DNA of 64,000 nt from Polyporus tsugae (Eukaryota; Basidiomycota; Agaricomycetes; Polyporales; Polyporaceae): NCBI GenBank assembly GCA_024305745.1, contig JAHRBS010000010.1:2177501-2241500 (forward strand). Direction: 5' to 3'. The translations under genes and the position numbers were made by a program. Position 1 is the stretch's first letter, and each line of letters opens with the position of its first letter. The notes below the pieces were generated by a model. That model searched no databases. It was not told the origin of the DNA and was given only the letters and a program-made list of their open reading frames with translations. This document shows, piece by piece, positions 1-15,926 of the stretch.

Positions 1-2295
<2,295 letters not shown>

Positions 2296-2827
2296 AACCT
2301 CCTCCGCGACGACTTTACCTTGGTTTCGGTTTCTATGCCTCATATTCTGCTAGTTTATCATGCTGGCTCAGCTACTGACAGTACGTTCACCTCATTCACC
2401 TGTGCCACACTCACCCGGCTGTACGATGTACCGCTCGCACCGACATTGGGATAGCGTTTGACCAAGAGAGATTCTTTATTTGGCCATGGGGTCCCTCAGC
2501 TGTTTACTTTACTGTCCAGACCATTATTACTACGTACGCACTGCAAGACGCCTGTACACTACTGCATCAATGATCAGTTCTTCCCCCATACATCCGGTGT
2601 TATGTAGTCGGCGTCCTAGCGTCGGCTATAGCTAGTTGTATGTGGCCATGGATTCGCCACTGAGCGTCCTTGAGGAAGGTTGTGCCCCATATGGACAGTG
2701 TCTCCGGGATTTGCCGTGGAGACAGCCATGGCGCAGATCCCGCTGACCTCTGCGTCAGGACGAACAACTCAAGTACGTCCTCCCTATCCCTCTCTCCTCC
2801 ATACCGCCTATCCCGCCACCAACAACC
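2296..2827. promoter_or_regulatory. Intergenic region between the two poly(A) polymerase copies
   Basis: About 530 bp separating the stop of the first copy from the start of the second. It must hold the 3' end signals of the first gene and the promoter and 5' UTR of the second. I see no open frame with family similarity and no distinct repeat. Confidence 0.5.
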
Positions 2828-5690
<2,863 letters not shown>

Positions 5691-6477
5691 CCCCCGGCTG
5701 GTCTTCCACCCTGACGTCTTTCCTCGCCATGCGGCCCGACACGACACTTGGACTATTCCCATACCATAGAGAGGAGGCTCAGCCCGCCCTCGTTATGTCT
5801 TACGATACATTTGGCTCAACGGATCGGTTCGGATTCCTCCTATCCCTCCACTAGGTCCTAACAGGTAATTAATGGTCATGGCTACATGACAGTTGTCGTC
5901 CTTGTCGTCTGCTCGTCTGCTTGTCTAGCACTCCTTTGGCTACGTGACCGCGTGTTGTCGTCGCTTGTTTTGATCCCATCTTCCTGGAAACCCTTCTTCG
6001 CTAGCATTCACGCAGTTATCGGTCCGCACCCACCTTGTATTCTCAGCTGTTGAGTAGCATCTCTGTATTGTACCATGCATGCACTTGCGCTTGCGAATCG
6101 TATCCTATCGTATGGCATACCTTGTTCTAGGGAGTTCATGGCGCGATGCATAAAGCTCGACTTGAGTTCCTCATTTTCGTTCCCCATCTGCACAACACAA
6201 GAGAGGCAGCGAGATGGTGCGAGGAGCGGATCCGACCCTTCGAATTTCATGATTGTACTGTCGACACACGGGCGCTTGCCGAGTTGTCTGCAACGCTCAT
6301 CAGGCACGCCCATGCTCGGCGTGGCCAAGAGCCTTGCATTCGCCTCGTTATCTCCCGGTGACTTACGCTACCTTACAGCTTTACGAAACGTGAACTTGAG
6401 CCACCACTGGATCGTCCACTACAGAAACTAGAAACAACTTGAGTTTGTATTCGCGCCCGGCGCCGGGGCCCGACGCC
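5691..6477. other. Intergenic region, nothing recognised
   Basis: About 790 bp between the second poly(A) polymerase and the beta-helix gene. The short open frames on both strands show no family motif and no plausible exon chain. It must carry the promoter of the downstream gene. Confidence 0.5.
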
Positions 6478-8362
6478 ATGCTGTTGCTCCTTCCCATATT
6501 CGCTCTCCTCACCATACTTTCCGATGCATCGCTGGGGAAACATGCTGCTCGTTTCACACACAGGAGACACGTCTTGGGAACTTGGGGTCATAGCTTGTTC
6601 ACCAGGTAAGTGCAATCCAATTCATCTGGGCGGAACGGAGGTGAAACCGTGGCATGATTGTGTACCGACAGGTCTACTGCGGGGTTGCATCCTCGCGACG
6701 ATTGCGAACCGAGGGACCCGCTCAATACGCTCACCGACCGCCTCAACGTTCTGCTCAACTCTTCTGGACCGGGATATATCCTCCCTCTATGTCCGAGCGT
6801 GGAGTACCTCATCCAGGCCCCAATCCTATTCGCCGCGCCCGACCAGGAAATCAGCACCATTGGCCACCCAACTGGCGACGAGCGTGCGACGCTCGTGGTG
6901 GCCGGGCCCGTAGCCAACGGCCAAGGGCACACCACCGCGGTCGATGGTACCTGTTCGAACTGCAGTGGCGTCAAGCTCCGCTACGTCCAGGTCAGTGACC
7001 TTCTTTTTCTGCAACCGTAGTCTAGCTCGAGGGTTGGTTCCTACGCGGACTTTCTGTTCGAAACCCTCTCTCGTCTTCAATCTTCTGACCACAGCTGTGC
7101 TCACGCTCAAATCGCAGATCAACGGAACGCGCGCAGGCGCGCCCCCCACCGCGGGCGGCGCCAACATCGAGATGGGGGGTTCGAACTCTAACCAGCTGAT
7201 CGAGTACGTGCGTTCGTACGACCCGCGCAGCTGGTCGTGCCTGCACGTTGCGGAGGGTGCTCTATCGTGCAACAACGTCACTGTGCAGAACAATGATATC
7301 GGGCCGTGTGGATCCGACCAGTTCCAGCAGTGGGCGGACGGCATTAGCGTCAGCTGTCAAAACAGCCTTGTCCGCAATAATATGCTCAATAACCCTACTG
7401 TGAGTAGAGTTCAGACGCTTCACGTTCTGATTGATGTTCACGTTTTGTTCCGTCAGGATGGCGGCATCGTTCTGTTCGGTTCTCCTGGGACATTGGTGGA
7501 GAACAACACAATCTGGGTGGAGACCGTGCGTTTGAGGCGTATGAACCAGTTGACCGTCAAGACTAACACACAGGTGTCAGATGACATTACTTGGCGGAAT
7601 CAACATGGTGGACTATGACCCTTGGAATGGCAACTACACGAACACAATCGTGAGGAACAACATGATATATGGCGGGTTCGCGACCGATCCTGCCGTGGCC
7701 GGCGAGACAAAGGGTGAGAACGACGACGATGTCATCATCAAGTGAGTTTTTCTATTCATAAAATGTTCCATGAAGGGCCGAGTTAACCTCCTAGCAGGAT
7801 TGGGATCGCGATCGGTCCGCGAACCTGGTTCGGCGACAAGTACATGAATAACGTCAGTTCCTCAGGGACCGTCCTGAACAACCAGCTCAGCGGAGCTTTT
7901 GGCTACGGAATCGCGATCTCGTCGGCTGTAAATTTCACGGTTGCGGGGAACACGCTCGTGGGCAACACATCGTTCATCGGCTCCCGTGGTCCCAACTGCA
8001 GCACGGCGGACACGACGCCCAACCCCGCCCCGTTCGTAGAGGATCAGAACGACGTGCAGTCGTCCAGCATCCTGGGCGACTTCCAAACCATCCCGGACGG
8101 GCATAGTCTCACCTGCATCTTACCTCCCTCAGGGGGTGACTACTGGCCATTCGGGGGAAACCCATCCCCGACGACCTCTGCGCCGAGCCCAACATCCTCA
8201 TCTACCAGCACATCCCCGAGCGGATCGTCTCGTGGCCTCTCAGGCGGCGCCAAGGCCGGCATCGCTGTGGGTGTCATCTTAGGCGTCGCGGCCATTGCAG
8301 CGGCCACACACTTCATCCGGAAGGCGATGATACAGCGCGCCCAGATGGCCGGACGCTATTAA
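6478..8362 (+). CDS. Right-handed beta-helix protein with signal peptide and C-terminal membrane anchor
   Basis: Predicted type I surface protein. The ATG at 6478 begins a hydrophobic signal peptide (LLLLPIFALLTIL). Exon 1 ends in a donor near 6606 and joins at about 6671. The body is rich in short Asn-centred beta-strand repeats such as NNVTVQNNDI, VRNNMLNN, VENNTIW, IVRNNMIYGG, LNNQLSG and VAGNTLVGN, typical of pectate-lyase-like parallel beta-helices. At least six exons are needed. After the helix come a Ser/Thr/Pro-rich stalk (about 8165-8240) and one membrane span, AGIAVGVILGVAAIAAA, then a short basic tail. The fold is well supported. Enzyme activity is not: I see no diagnostic catalytic residues, and a polysaccharide lyase, epimerase or non-enzymatic cell-wall role are all possible. 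Confidence 0.8.
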
Positions 8363-8711
8363 ATGCTGGCGGAACATACGAAGTAGTCGGTGACTTTATA
8401 GACTGTAATATATTATTTTCTTACTAGTCGCTACTCTAGACGGGGTGTCGTGTATTTACGATATAGGTTCCATCCCATGATGTGTCATGACAGGAGACAT
8501 GCTGTCCAGACACGTTAGACACTAATAGATAGTACAAATCTACTTCCCGTTGGTATAGAAACCGCTGGCCTGTCCTCTCCACATCCTCCTTGCATCCTTC
8601 CAAGGCTATGTACTGTCCTGCTGATTGCTTCTCGAAACGATCGCGCTGCACGAAGTCCAGTGAGTTCCCTGCAGCTGCTTTGCGGATATTTTGACAGCGC
8701 TTGCTGACTCA
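8363..8711. other. Intergenic region, 3' flank of beta-helix gene
   Basis: About 350 bp, AT-richer than the coding sequence just after the stop (for example aatatattattttctt near 8407). It probably holds the 3' UTR of the beta-helix gene. Nothing else is seen. Confidence 0.4.
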
Positions 8712-9622
8712 CTACTTCCCTGCCCAGCCATGACACCTCGGGCCACAATACCACACCAGGCGTTTTTGGGGAACGTCTAGAGTCGGGAACACGTCAATTC
8801 GAAGACGATGGCACAAGATGCCGGTCATAACGGTGTCCTGGTCGTGTCTGCCTGGAATCTGCACTTCGCAGCCTCCAGATACACTCTCGGACCACAGAAC
8901 CGCCGCTGAACCTATACTTGACGTGACCACGATCGTGAGGTCTCCTTCAACAACGCCCAGGGGGATGGGGTCAATGCTGCCTGCGGACGTCTGGCAACAG
9001 CGTCAAAGAACAGGTGTGGAAAGAGCGCTCCGTTCCGGCTCGGGAACGTCGAGCATCGTTGGTCATATTTGTGGAGGATATTGCCCTCCAATTTGACATT
9101 GTAACGCTCGACGAAGACCCGGTGAGTAGCTTCGTTCCCTTCATAAACTGCGGCAGAAGCTGATTTGCCATATCCGCACTCTTCACCTGGCGTGGGTCCA
9201 CGGTGGGCGATGTCGAATAAGGTCCATCCCGCCCACGGGATGGCGTAAGATCGCGCTGCCCTGCCACAGATGTTGAAGAACGCCAGGATGTCGCCGTATG
9301 GAGGTTGCGGAGTCGTTCTCGTCCCCATAGCTGACGCCAGCCGGCTTCTGAGGGCGCTCGTTGAGACGTTTGCGGCCTCATCGTGATGACTCGAAGCGCG
9401 AAGGGGCGATAGCCAACTCCGCCTTGTGTTGCAAGCCGCTTCTGAGCCTACTGCGAACGGAAGGAGAGGTTTGAGGGTGCGGACGGCGATCATTGATCTC
9501 GGTCGGGGGGCGTCCTTACGGTGATGTTCGGCTTGCGACTCGCTGAGGGCTAAGAAGGATATGGTCATTCCCACCTGGCTGTGCAGATAATGAGGAATGC
9601 ACTCTGCTTCGGCGGCGTGCAT
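8712..9622 (-). pseudogene. Unrecognised protein-like reading frame, interrupted near 9000
   Basis: On the minus strand a frame opens at ATG 9622 and runs 236 codons to about 8912, with protein-like stretches such as GDILAFFNICGRAARSYAIP and VFVERYNVKLEGNIL. A second protein-like frame (IDPIPLGVVEGDLTIVVTSS and onward) overlaps its end and runs to a stop at 8712, beginning just after a possible 3' splice site near 9000. I found no good GT donor that joins them, so this is either one gene with a cryptic intron or a gene broken by a frameshift. I do not recognise the family. No signal peptide or membrane span is evident. Confidence 0.3.
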
Positions 9623-10977
9623 CGACTACGCTCTCCCGGGCCCTATTCCTGCGTTCTGGGTTCGTGATGATCAGCTCATCCCAGCGAACCCACTTTTGAG
9701 GGTACAGCACAGCGCGCGGACTAAGTTGAATGAACGCCAGAATTGATAAAGTTGTGCCATGCGGAATGATGGGGAGGGAGCTGTGAGTGGGTGAGGGTGA
9801 GAGATTGTGAGCAAGAAAATGTGCACAGAAGCACCTACAGCATCGCCTCCGGCGTCGTCTGCACGCTACATCCTCCCAAGCCGGCGGGCTGCAGTTTGTA
9901 ATTCGTGCGGTAAGTTGCCACCGTTCATTTGGGTTCCGCCATCGTCCTCCCATAGGCACGAGGCGCAGCGCGGCGTTGATACCGATGGCGGCCAGTACTT
10001 AGTAGTGATTAGTAAACACATCGGAGTTATGAGGTCTAGTACACGCGTCATTAGTTAGCCAATGTCCAGACACGCAGGTCGGAAATCTGGTGGAAATTTC
10101 TAACATAACAACTACATCCGCTTCGTCCGTATCGAAAACGTGAACGGCACTGGGAAGTTGTGAACTTTGAGCACCAAGATGGGAAAGGACGCACCGCCTG
10201 TGTCTAAGCATGTTGCCCTACCGATTCTGCCACACGCAGGCTTCCGACGGTTCTCAAGATTTAGGTCCAAGGGCTTTCCAAGTCCCTTGGACGAGTTTCA
10301 TGACAAGTGCCTGGTCTAGGTTGCGGTTTGGCTCTCCGACGGCGTCTTGGTCTTGTGTCGCAAGGTCGCCACTTTTCCGATGTCCGATATATGCCGTCTA
10401 CTACCCATGCGATCATCGTACGTCGGTGACTTGGTTTCAAACTAGCTCTGAGTTAGAGGAAGAGCAGTCAGCCCTGCATGGGCCCATCGAGACCACATCT
10501 GCGACGTTGCCGTGGGGCAGCGGGTGGCGTGTACGGCGCAATCTATTGAGTGGGCAAGCGACCTCCCACAACCGTCAGAGTAACCGTTCGTTACGGTGTC
10601 ACCGTGCGAGAGTGAAGCTGAAGTACGAACCTATTTGACACTAGACGTGCATCAGAGCCATTTTCCGGCATTAGAGTGCCTCAATGCTCCTGTTGCCGTC
10701 GCTTGAATACCGGCCCCACAATTGTGATTGTGTGAGAGAACATATCAATAAATTGATGGTGTTACAGAAGAGAACGAATCTCCGAAGTAACGCGTCAAGG
10801 CACGCATACACGAACGTGCCAAGTGCGACTCCACAAAGAAGCATTCACGGCCTCATACTGAGATGAAGGTCTGGGGAATGAGATGTTAGCTCGAGTACAG
10901 TGCCGAGCGTGATCCAAGGCACCAACCTCCATATGACATGAATAACGAATACGGCTCTACATTTCCGCCCCACAGCG
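9623..10977. other. Intergenic region with unsupported ORFs
   Basis: About 1.35 kb. Open frames on both strands (minus 9516-9959; plus 10210-10638) have no recognisable motif, and the plus one is Ser/Arg/Trp-rich like non-coding GC-rich DNA. Part of the minus ORF could be an upstream exon of the frame at 8712-9622. Confidence 0.35.
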
Positions 10978-12179
10978 TTAGTCGTAGCCCCTTCGCCTTC
11001 TAGGAGGCGTATCATCCTCCCGCCGGTAGCTTCGCCTGTCGTCGTCGTCGTCGTTCTCGTGACGAGAGCGATAGGGAGACGTGCGACTCCGACTCCGACG
11101 TCTAGGCGGCGAACGGTCGCCGGACCTGCTGCTTTGCCTTCTCGGAGAATAGCGATCACGGCCCAAACGATCGTCCCGGTCGCGGTCCCACACACGGTCA
11201 CGGTCCCCATCTCGAGTAGGGGGTGTTCTGCTGCGCGAGCGTCGAGGAGATGCGCTCGTCCTCCGCCGGACGGAAGGCCCTGCGTCTCCGCCCAAAGACT
11301 TGAGAAGTTCCTCAACGGCGGCCATACCCGCGGACTTGCCCTTTTCCTTCTTGAGTCGCTTGCGCTCCTTCCGGGCCCGACGTTCTTCTGACGTCTCGTC
11401 CTTGTGCTTACGCTTGGACTTTGACTTTTTGCCCTTCTTGGCCGCCTTCTCCTCCTTCCGCTTCGCGATGAGGTACTCCGCCATAGGGTCCTCGGGGTCG
11501 ATTTCAGGGCCAGACGACTCGGAGGATGCCGACCCCTCATCACCGTCTAAGGGACCACGCTCAATAAACACACGGAAGCAAGGGGTAGGGAGAAGGCACG
11601 GAACTCACCAGTAATCATCTGTGGCTTGGCGTTTAAGCTCTGCTCCTCAGCCTCCTGCCATCCGCCGTCCTCGCCCTTGCTCTTGGGCTGCTTGTAATTC
11701 TTGACGTGGTCGACACGCAAGGTCCTGTCTAGGACCTTTGCCCCGTTCAGATTGTCTACCGCGAGAATGGTGGAGCGCTGGTCCTCGTACATTAGGAAGC
11801 CGAATCCTTTCTGCTTGCCGGTTTCTTTGTCGCGTGGGAGGTTAACGTCCATGATCTCGCCATACCTGGCGCAATCGGTCAGCATATAGGGCATACAGGA
11901 GACTATGTAACCTACTGAGAGAATATTGTAGTCACATCTCCTTCCGTGAGATCTCTGTGCAGCCCCCCAACGAAGATATAGGCAGAATCTGGAAGCACTT
12001 GTCAACAGACGACGCGTCGAACGTGTGGATATGCAGCGCACCCTTGTAGTCGTCATGCCATGAACCAGTGGTCCCCAGATCCAACTCCCTTTCATTGATC
12101 TTGTTTATTTCGCGAACCACACTTGAATCGCAATGTCAGAAAGGGTGCGAATAGACCGGTCGCTGAGTACTTACTTCAT
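10978..12179 (-). CDS. IST3: IST3 / RBMX2-like U2 snRNP-associated splicing factor
   Basis: RNA-recognition-motif protein of the RES (retention and splicing) complex, acting in the nucleus on the activated spliceosome. A 5-nt first exon (ATGAA, 12175-12179) joins across a 49-nt intron to [16 protein letters not shown], giving the conserved start [18 protein letters not shown]. The RRM follows over three exons: [19 protein letters not shown] (RNP2), [37 protein letters not shown] (RNP1), then [10 protein letters not shown]. The last intron ends at cccttag (about 11552), leading into an acidic stretch and [20 protein letters not shown]. The C-terminal third is Lys-rich and then RS/RD/RE-rich, as in SR-related splicing factors. 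It shares a 149-bp upstream region with eIF3d. Confidence 0.92.
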
Positions 12180-12328
12180 GGTTGTGGTCGTTGAGAGTAG
12201 AGGTCCAGCACACGCCACTGACGAGTCGAGAACCAAGTGCGCGTCTATACTGACCTCCATCGGGCGCCAACCGAAATTTTGGATCTCGTCCGTCCCCTCG
12301 CCTATCAGACATCCTCAAAAACAAAAAC
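12180..12328. promoter_or_regulatory. Bidirectional promoter IST3 / eIF3d
   Basis: 149 bp between the IST3 start codon (minus) and the eIF3d start codon (plus). Both 5' UTRs and core promoters must fit here, suggesting co-regulation of a splicing and a translation factor. No clear TATA box is seen. Confidence 0.6.
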
Positions 12329-14728
12329 ATGTCCTCGTTCTCCTTGCCTCAGATCAACGACAATCCAGATGGAGGCTGGGGTCCTTCGTCGTCCAACTTC
12401 CCCTCCCAGTTCAAGTTCAAGGACATCCCGTATGCCCCCTACTCAAAATCTGACAAACTCGGACGCTTCGCGGACTGGAACGATGCGTCTGGCGACGGAC
12501 GTCAGACCAACCTCGGCCTCTCGTCTACTCAGGCTTCGCGCGGTGGAGGTCCCGGTCGCAGGGGCCGCGACGGCCAGCCGGCATTTGGCAGCGGCACTGC
12601 GAGCGCATTCGCGTACTTCCATGCGGAGGACGAATCGAGCTTCTCGCTCGTGGACAACAAAACGACAACAACGCGCAGGGGTGGTGGGATGACTCGCGGA
12701 CGATCCTTTGGTCGTGGAGGTGGAGGTTACGGACGAGGCGGAAACAATCAAAGAGGTCGCGGAGGCTTCTCTGGCGGGCGCGGCGGAGGTCAGCGCGGTG
12801 GAAGGAGAGGCTGGAGGGACTGGGAAAGGGTACGTATATCATGTTTTTGGATTCTTGAGTATTTACGAACCTATTTTCAAAGAATGGTCGCACACGGGAG
12901 TCATCCGTTGCGATCTCTCCTGACTGGGCTATGCTTGAGGAGATCGAGTTCCACCGTCTTGCGAAGCTCCGGCTGGAGGTTGACGAGCCTGAAGATCTGT
13001 AAGTTATTTTGTGACGCCTTGTTTGCATCACGGGCTCATCCACGTCCTGTAGCCAAACGTACGGCCGCGTATACCCCTACGACAAGACTTACGACCGTAT
13101 CAACACGAGGAATGAGAAACCTCTCCAGCTACTTGACCGTATCAAGTACAACCCCACCACGTCGGACGATCCCGTGATTCAGAGCGTAAGGATAAACTCT
13201 GCGTTTCGTAGGGCATCCTCGCTCACCTTTTCGATCGTAGTTGGCCGCGAGCGATACGGCGACGATCTACACAACAGATGTCATCCTTAGCGTTCTCATG
13301 TGTGCGCCGAGATCAGTCTATCCTTGGGACATCGTCGTCGTCCGGGAGGGTAACAAGCTGTTCTTCGACAAGCGCGATGGCGGTCCTTTCGACGCTGTCA
13401 CAGTCAATGAGAACGCGGCCGATCCTCCTCAGGACCCGCAAACTGTGAACCCCAACAACCCGAACGAGAAGATAGTTGTGCCGGAGACTCCCACAATCAA
13501 CACTGCGACCTCTCTTTCTCTCGAGGCTACGTACATCAACCAGAACTTCTCCTTCCAGACGGTCACGGAGACCGCACCTCCTCCGGCGGTCGACTTCTCG
13601 AAGCCCAACCCGTTCTATGGTCCCGATGAGACGGAGCCTCTGGCGTCTTGTGGTTACCGCTACCGTGTCTTCGACTTGGGCGTCACTGAGGACGAGGACA
13701 TCCACCTCTGTGTCCGCACCGAAGTCGATGCCTACACCCCTGGTCAGGATCCCACTCAGGGTCGTGGGCTCATAACCATCCGCGCGCTGAACGAGTTCGA
13801 CCCCCGCGCGTCGGGCGCTGGCGGTGCGCCCGACTGGCGCACCAAGCTTGACTCCCAGCGTGGCGCCGTCGTGGCCACAGAAATGAAGAACAACAGCTGC
13901 AAGCTCGCCAAGTGGACTGTGCAGAGTGTCCTGGCGGGCGCCGAGCTCCTCAAGATCGGGTGCGTATCTGATCATTGTGTACTTCTCGTCTCCATTCATC
14001 CAAGCCTTCATGGCTTATGAATCTCTGCGATCCTCATCGTTTGGCGATGAGCTAACATACCTTCTGTTCTACGCTTCTAGGTGGATATCTCGAGTCAACC
14101 CCCGCGACAACACCCGTCACGTTATTCTCAGCACCACGTCCACACGACCCACGGATTTCGCGGCGCAGCTCAATGTCTCGCTTGCGAACGGCTGGGGTAT
14201 TGTCCGCACCGTGGCAGACATGTGCTTGAAGCAGCCTGAGGGCAAGTACGTGCTCGTGAAGGATCCCAACAAGGTACGTCGGCACACCTTCACATCTTTT
14301 TTACCTCTTTGTTGCCGTCCCACATTCTGGACCGTGAGATTAGCCGTCGGCGGCGGATACGAGGCATAGCGTCATCTGATCAATATTTCGACGGCGGCCA
14401 TATGTCTCCATGGTTTACATTTGAACCCAGCGGGTTTGATGCCCATCATGATCCTGGAATATAACATTGTCTTAAGAGGGTTAGGTCTTCCGGTGTCTCG
14501 AGTGATCTGTATATTAGCGTCGGGCCAAGGGTACTCGCGGGATGGGTAATCCGCCGTTATCGCTCCACATTGTTCTCCTCTCACAGTCATTCGAAAACGT
14601 ACTGATATGCTACCATTTTTCCCACTTAACAGCCTGTTCTCCGTCTGTACGCCGTGCCAGCAAACGCGTTTACGGCCGAGGAAGAGGAGGACGAGGGGGC
14701 GTTCGATGGCGAAGATGGGGACGCGTAA
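12329..14728 (+). CDS. EIF3D: Translation initiation factor eIF3 subunit d
   Basis: Cytoplasmic eIF3 subunit, which in animals also binds the mRNA cap; S. pombe Moe1 is the orthologue. It starts at 12329 with [20 protein letters not shown], followed by the conserved [19 protein letters not shown]. An RGG-box segment lies at about 12690-12820 ([19 protein letters not shown]). The conserved core continues as [76 protein letters not shown], then YRYRVFDLG and [17 protein letters not shown]. The final exon begins at 14633 after a 359-nt intron (14274-14632), reads [13 protein letters not shown] and ends in an acidic tail (stop at 14726-14728). About seven exons. Confidence 0.94.
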
Positions 14729-15926
14729 TTTTGGGTCGTTCATTCACGGCCAATGGCAGCAGCATCTCGCAAGTGTAGTACGATCCACAGTTGTATTTCT
14801 GCTGATAAGATCCATCCACGTGTTACCACAATCGTATCTTGTATCTTTTTGTCTTGGTGCTCGAAGTAATACTGTGGACCCCGAATCATTCCATATTTTT
14901 GCGCAGTGGGACCAGGACGAAGGACTCTAATCGGACAATGACAGCGAGCACAGAACGGATTGCGAAGCAATTGATTCTGAAGGGGTCGCCAATGGCCATC
15001 GCATGGTAACGATTGAGTGGTTGCTCACCTGACGAGCGTTGGGCGCGCACCACCCTCACCGTGCACACCCTTCCAGCCAACCCCAGGCCAACCCCGACCG
15101 TGCGACTCGTCAGAACTCAGGAACGCCGAATTCCCGACGGTGTGAGAGGGGGTGGGCGGAGGCGGGCCGCAGCGAGGGGTTCACGTTCGTCCCCCCGCCC
15201 TTGCAAAAGGGCCATCGCGTCATGGGAACCACGACGACGTCCATGAACTGTTGAGTGGTGACGGGCGTGCGGTAGCGAGCCTCATGTTTCCGAGCACAAC
15301 AATCAACGTCCAACGTTTAACGCATAGGGGCAGGCACAACCCGCCACTGTGGCCCTCCATCCCGACACCCTTGCCAGACTCGGGACTGAGCCCTCCAGAT
15401 TTGACTACGATACGACACGCCCCGTGAGTCTGACTCACTCAGAGGACTATGTTTCTGATGTGCATGTGAGCCCTCAGCAGACCAGCGATCAGGGGTCCCA
15501 GAATGCGAAGAGGGAGTCCGAACGTTGGCACGCAGCACTCCTTTCGTTCGGTTGATAGGGCACCCAGGGCCGTTGCTCGTCTGGTATGACACGCCCAAAC
15601 GACCCTACCGTATATCTAGTGAACCCTACACACGTTCAACATTGGAGGGGTGAAGTGGCTAGGAATTCTACTGGAAGTGCAGATTCACTGGTAGCGTCCA
15701 TAGCGCGGGGCTAAGGCGGCGATGCGGACTTGTAAGCACGCCACTATAACGGGGGATCGACATACCTTGGTTGCGGAATGCGGAGTCCGGCTTTTACATA
15801 AGTAGTCTCTACAGATCAGACAGCTCGCGCCGATGGGCTATTTGAGACACTTTCTGCGTGTTCAATTCCAAGGTTGTCCATACACCACTACGTTCCGTCG
15901 TACCCACGTCGATTCGGTCCCAAATC
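14729..15926. other. Intergenic region between convergent genes
   Basis: About 1.2 kb between the 3' ends of eIF3d and the DSC2-like gene. It must contain both terminators. The small ORFs show no motif. I see no repeat or RNA gene. Confidence 0.5.
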
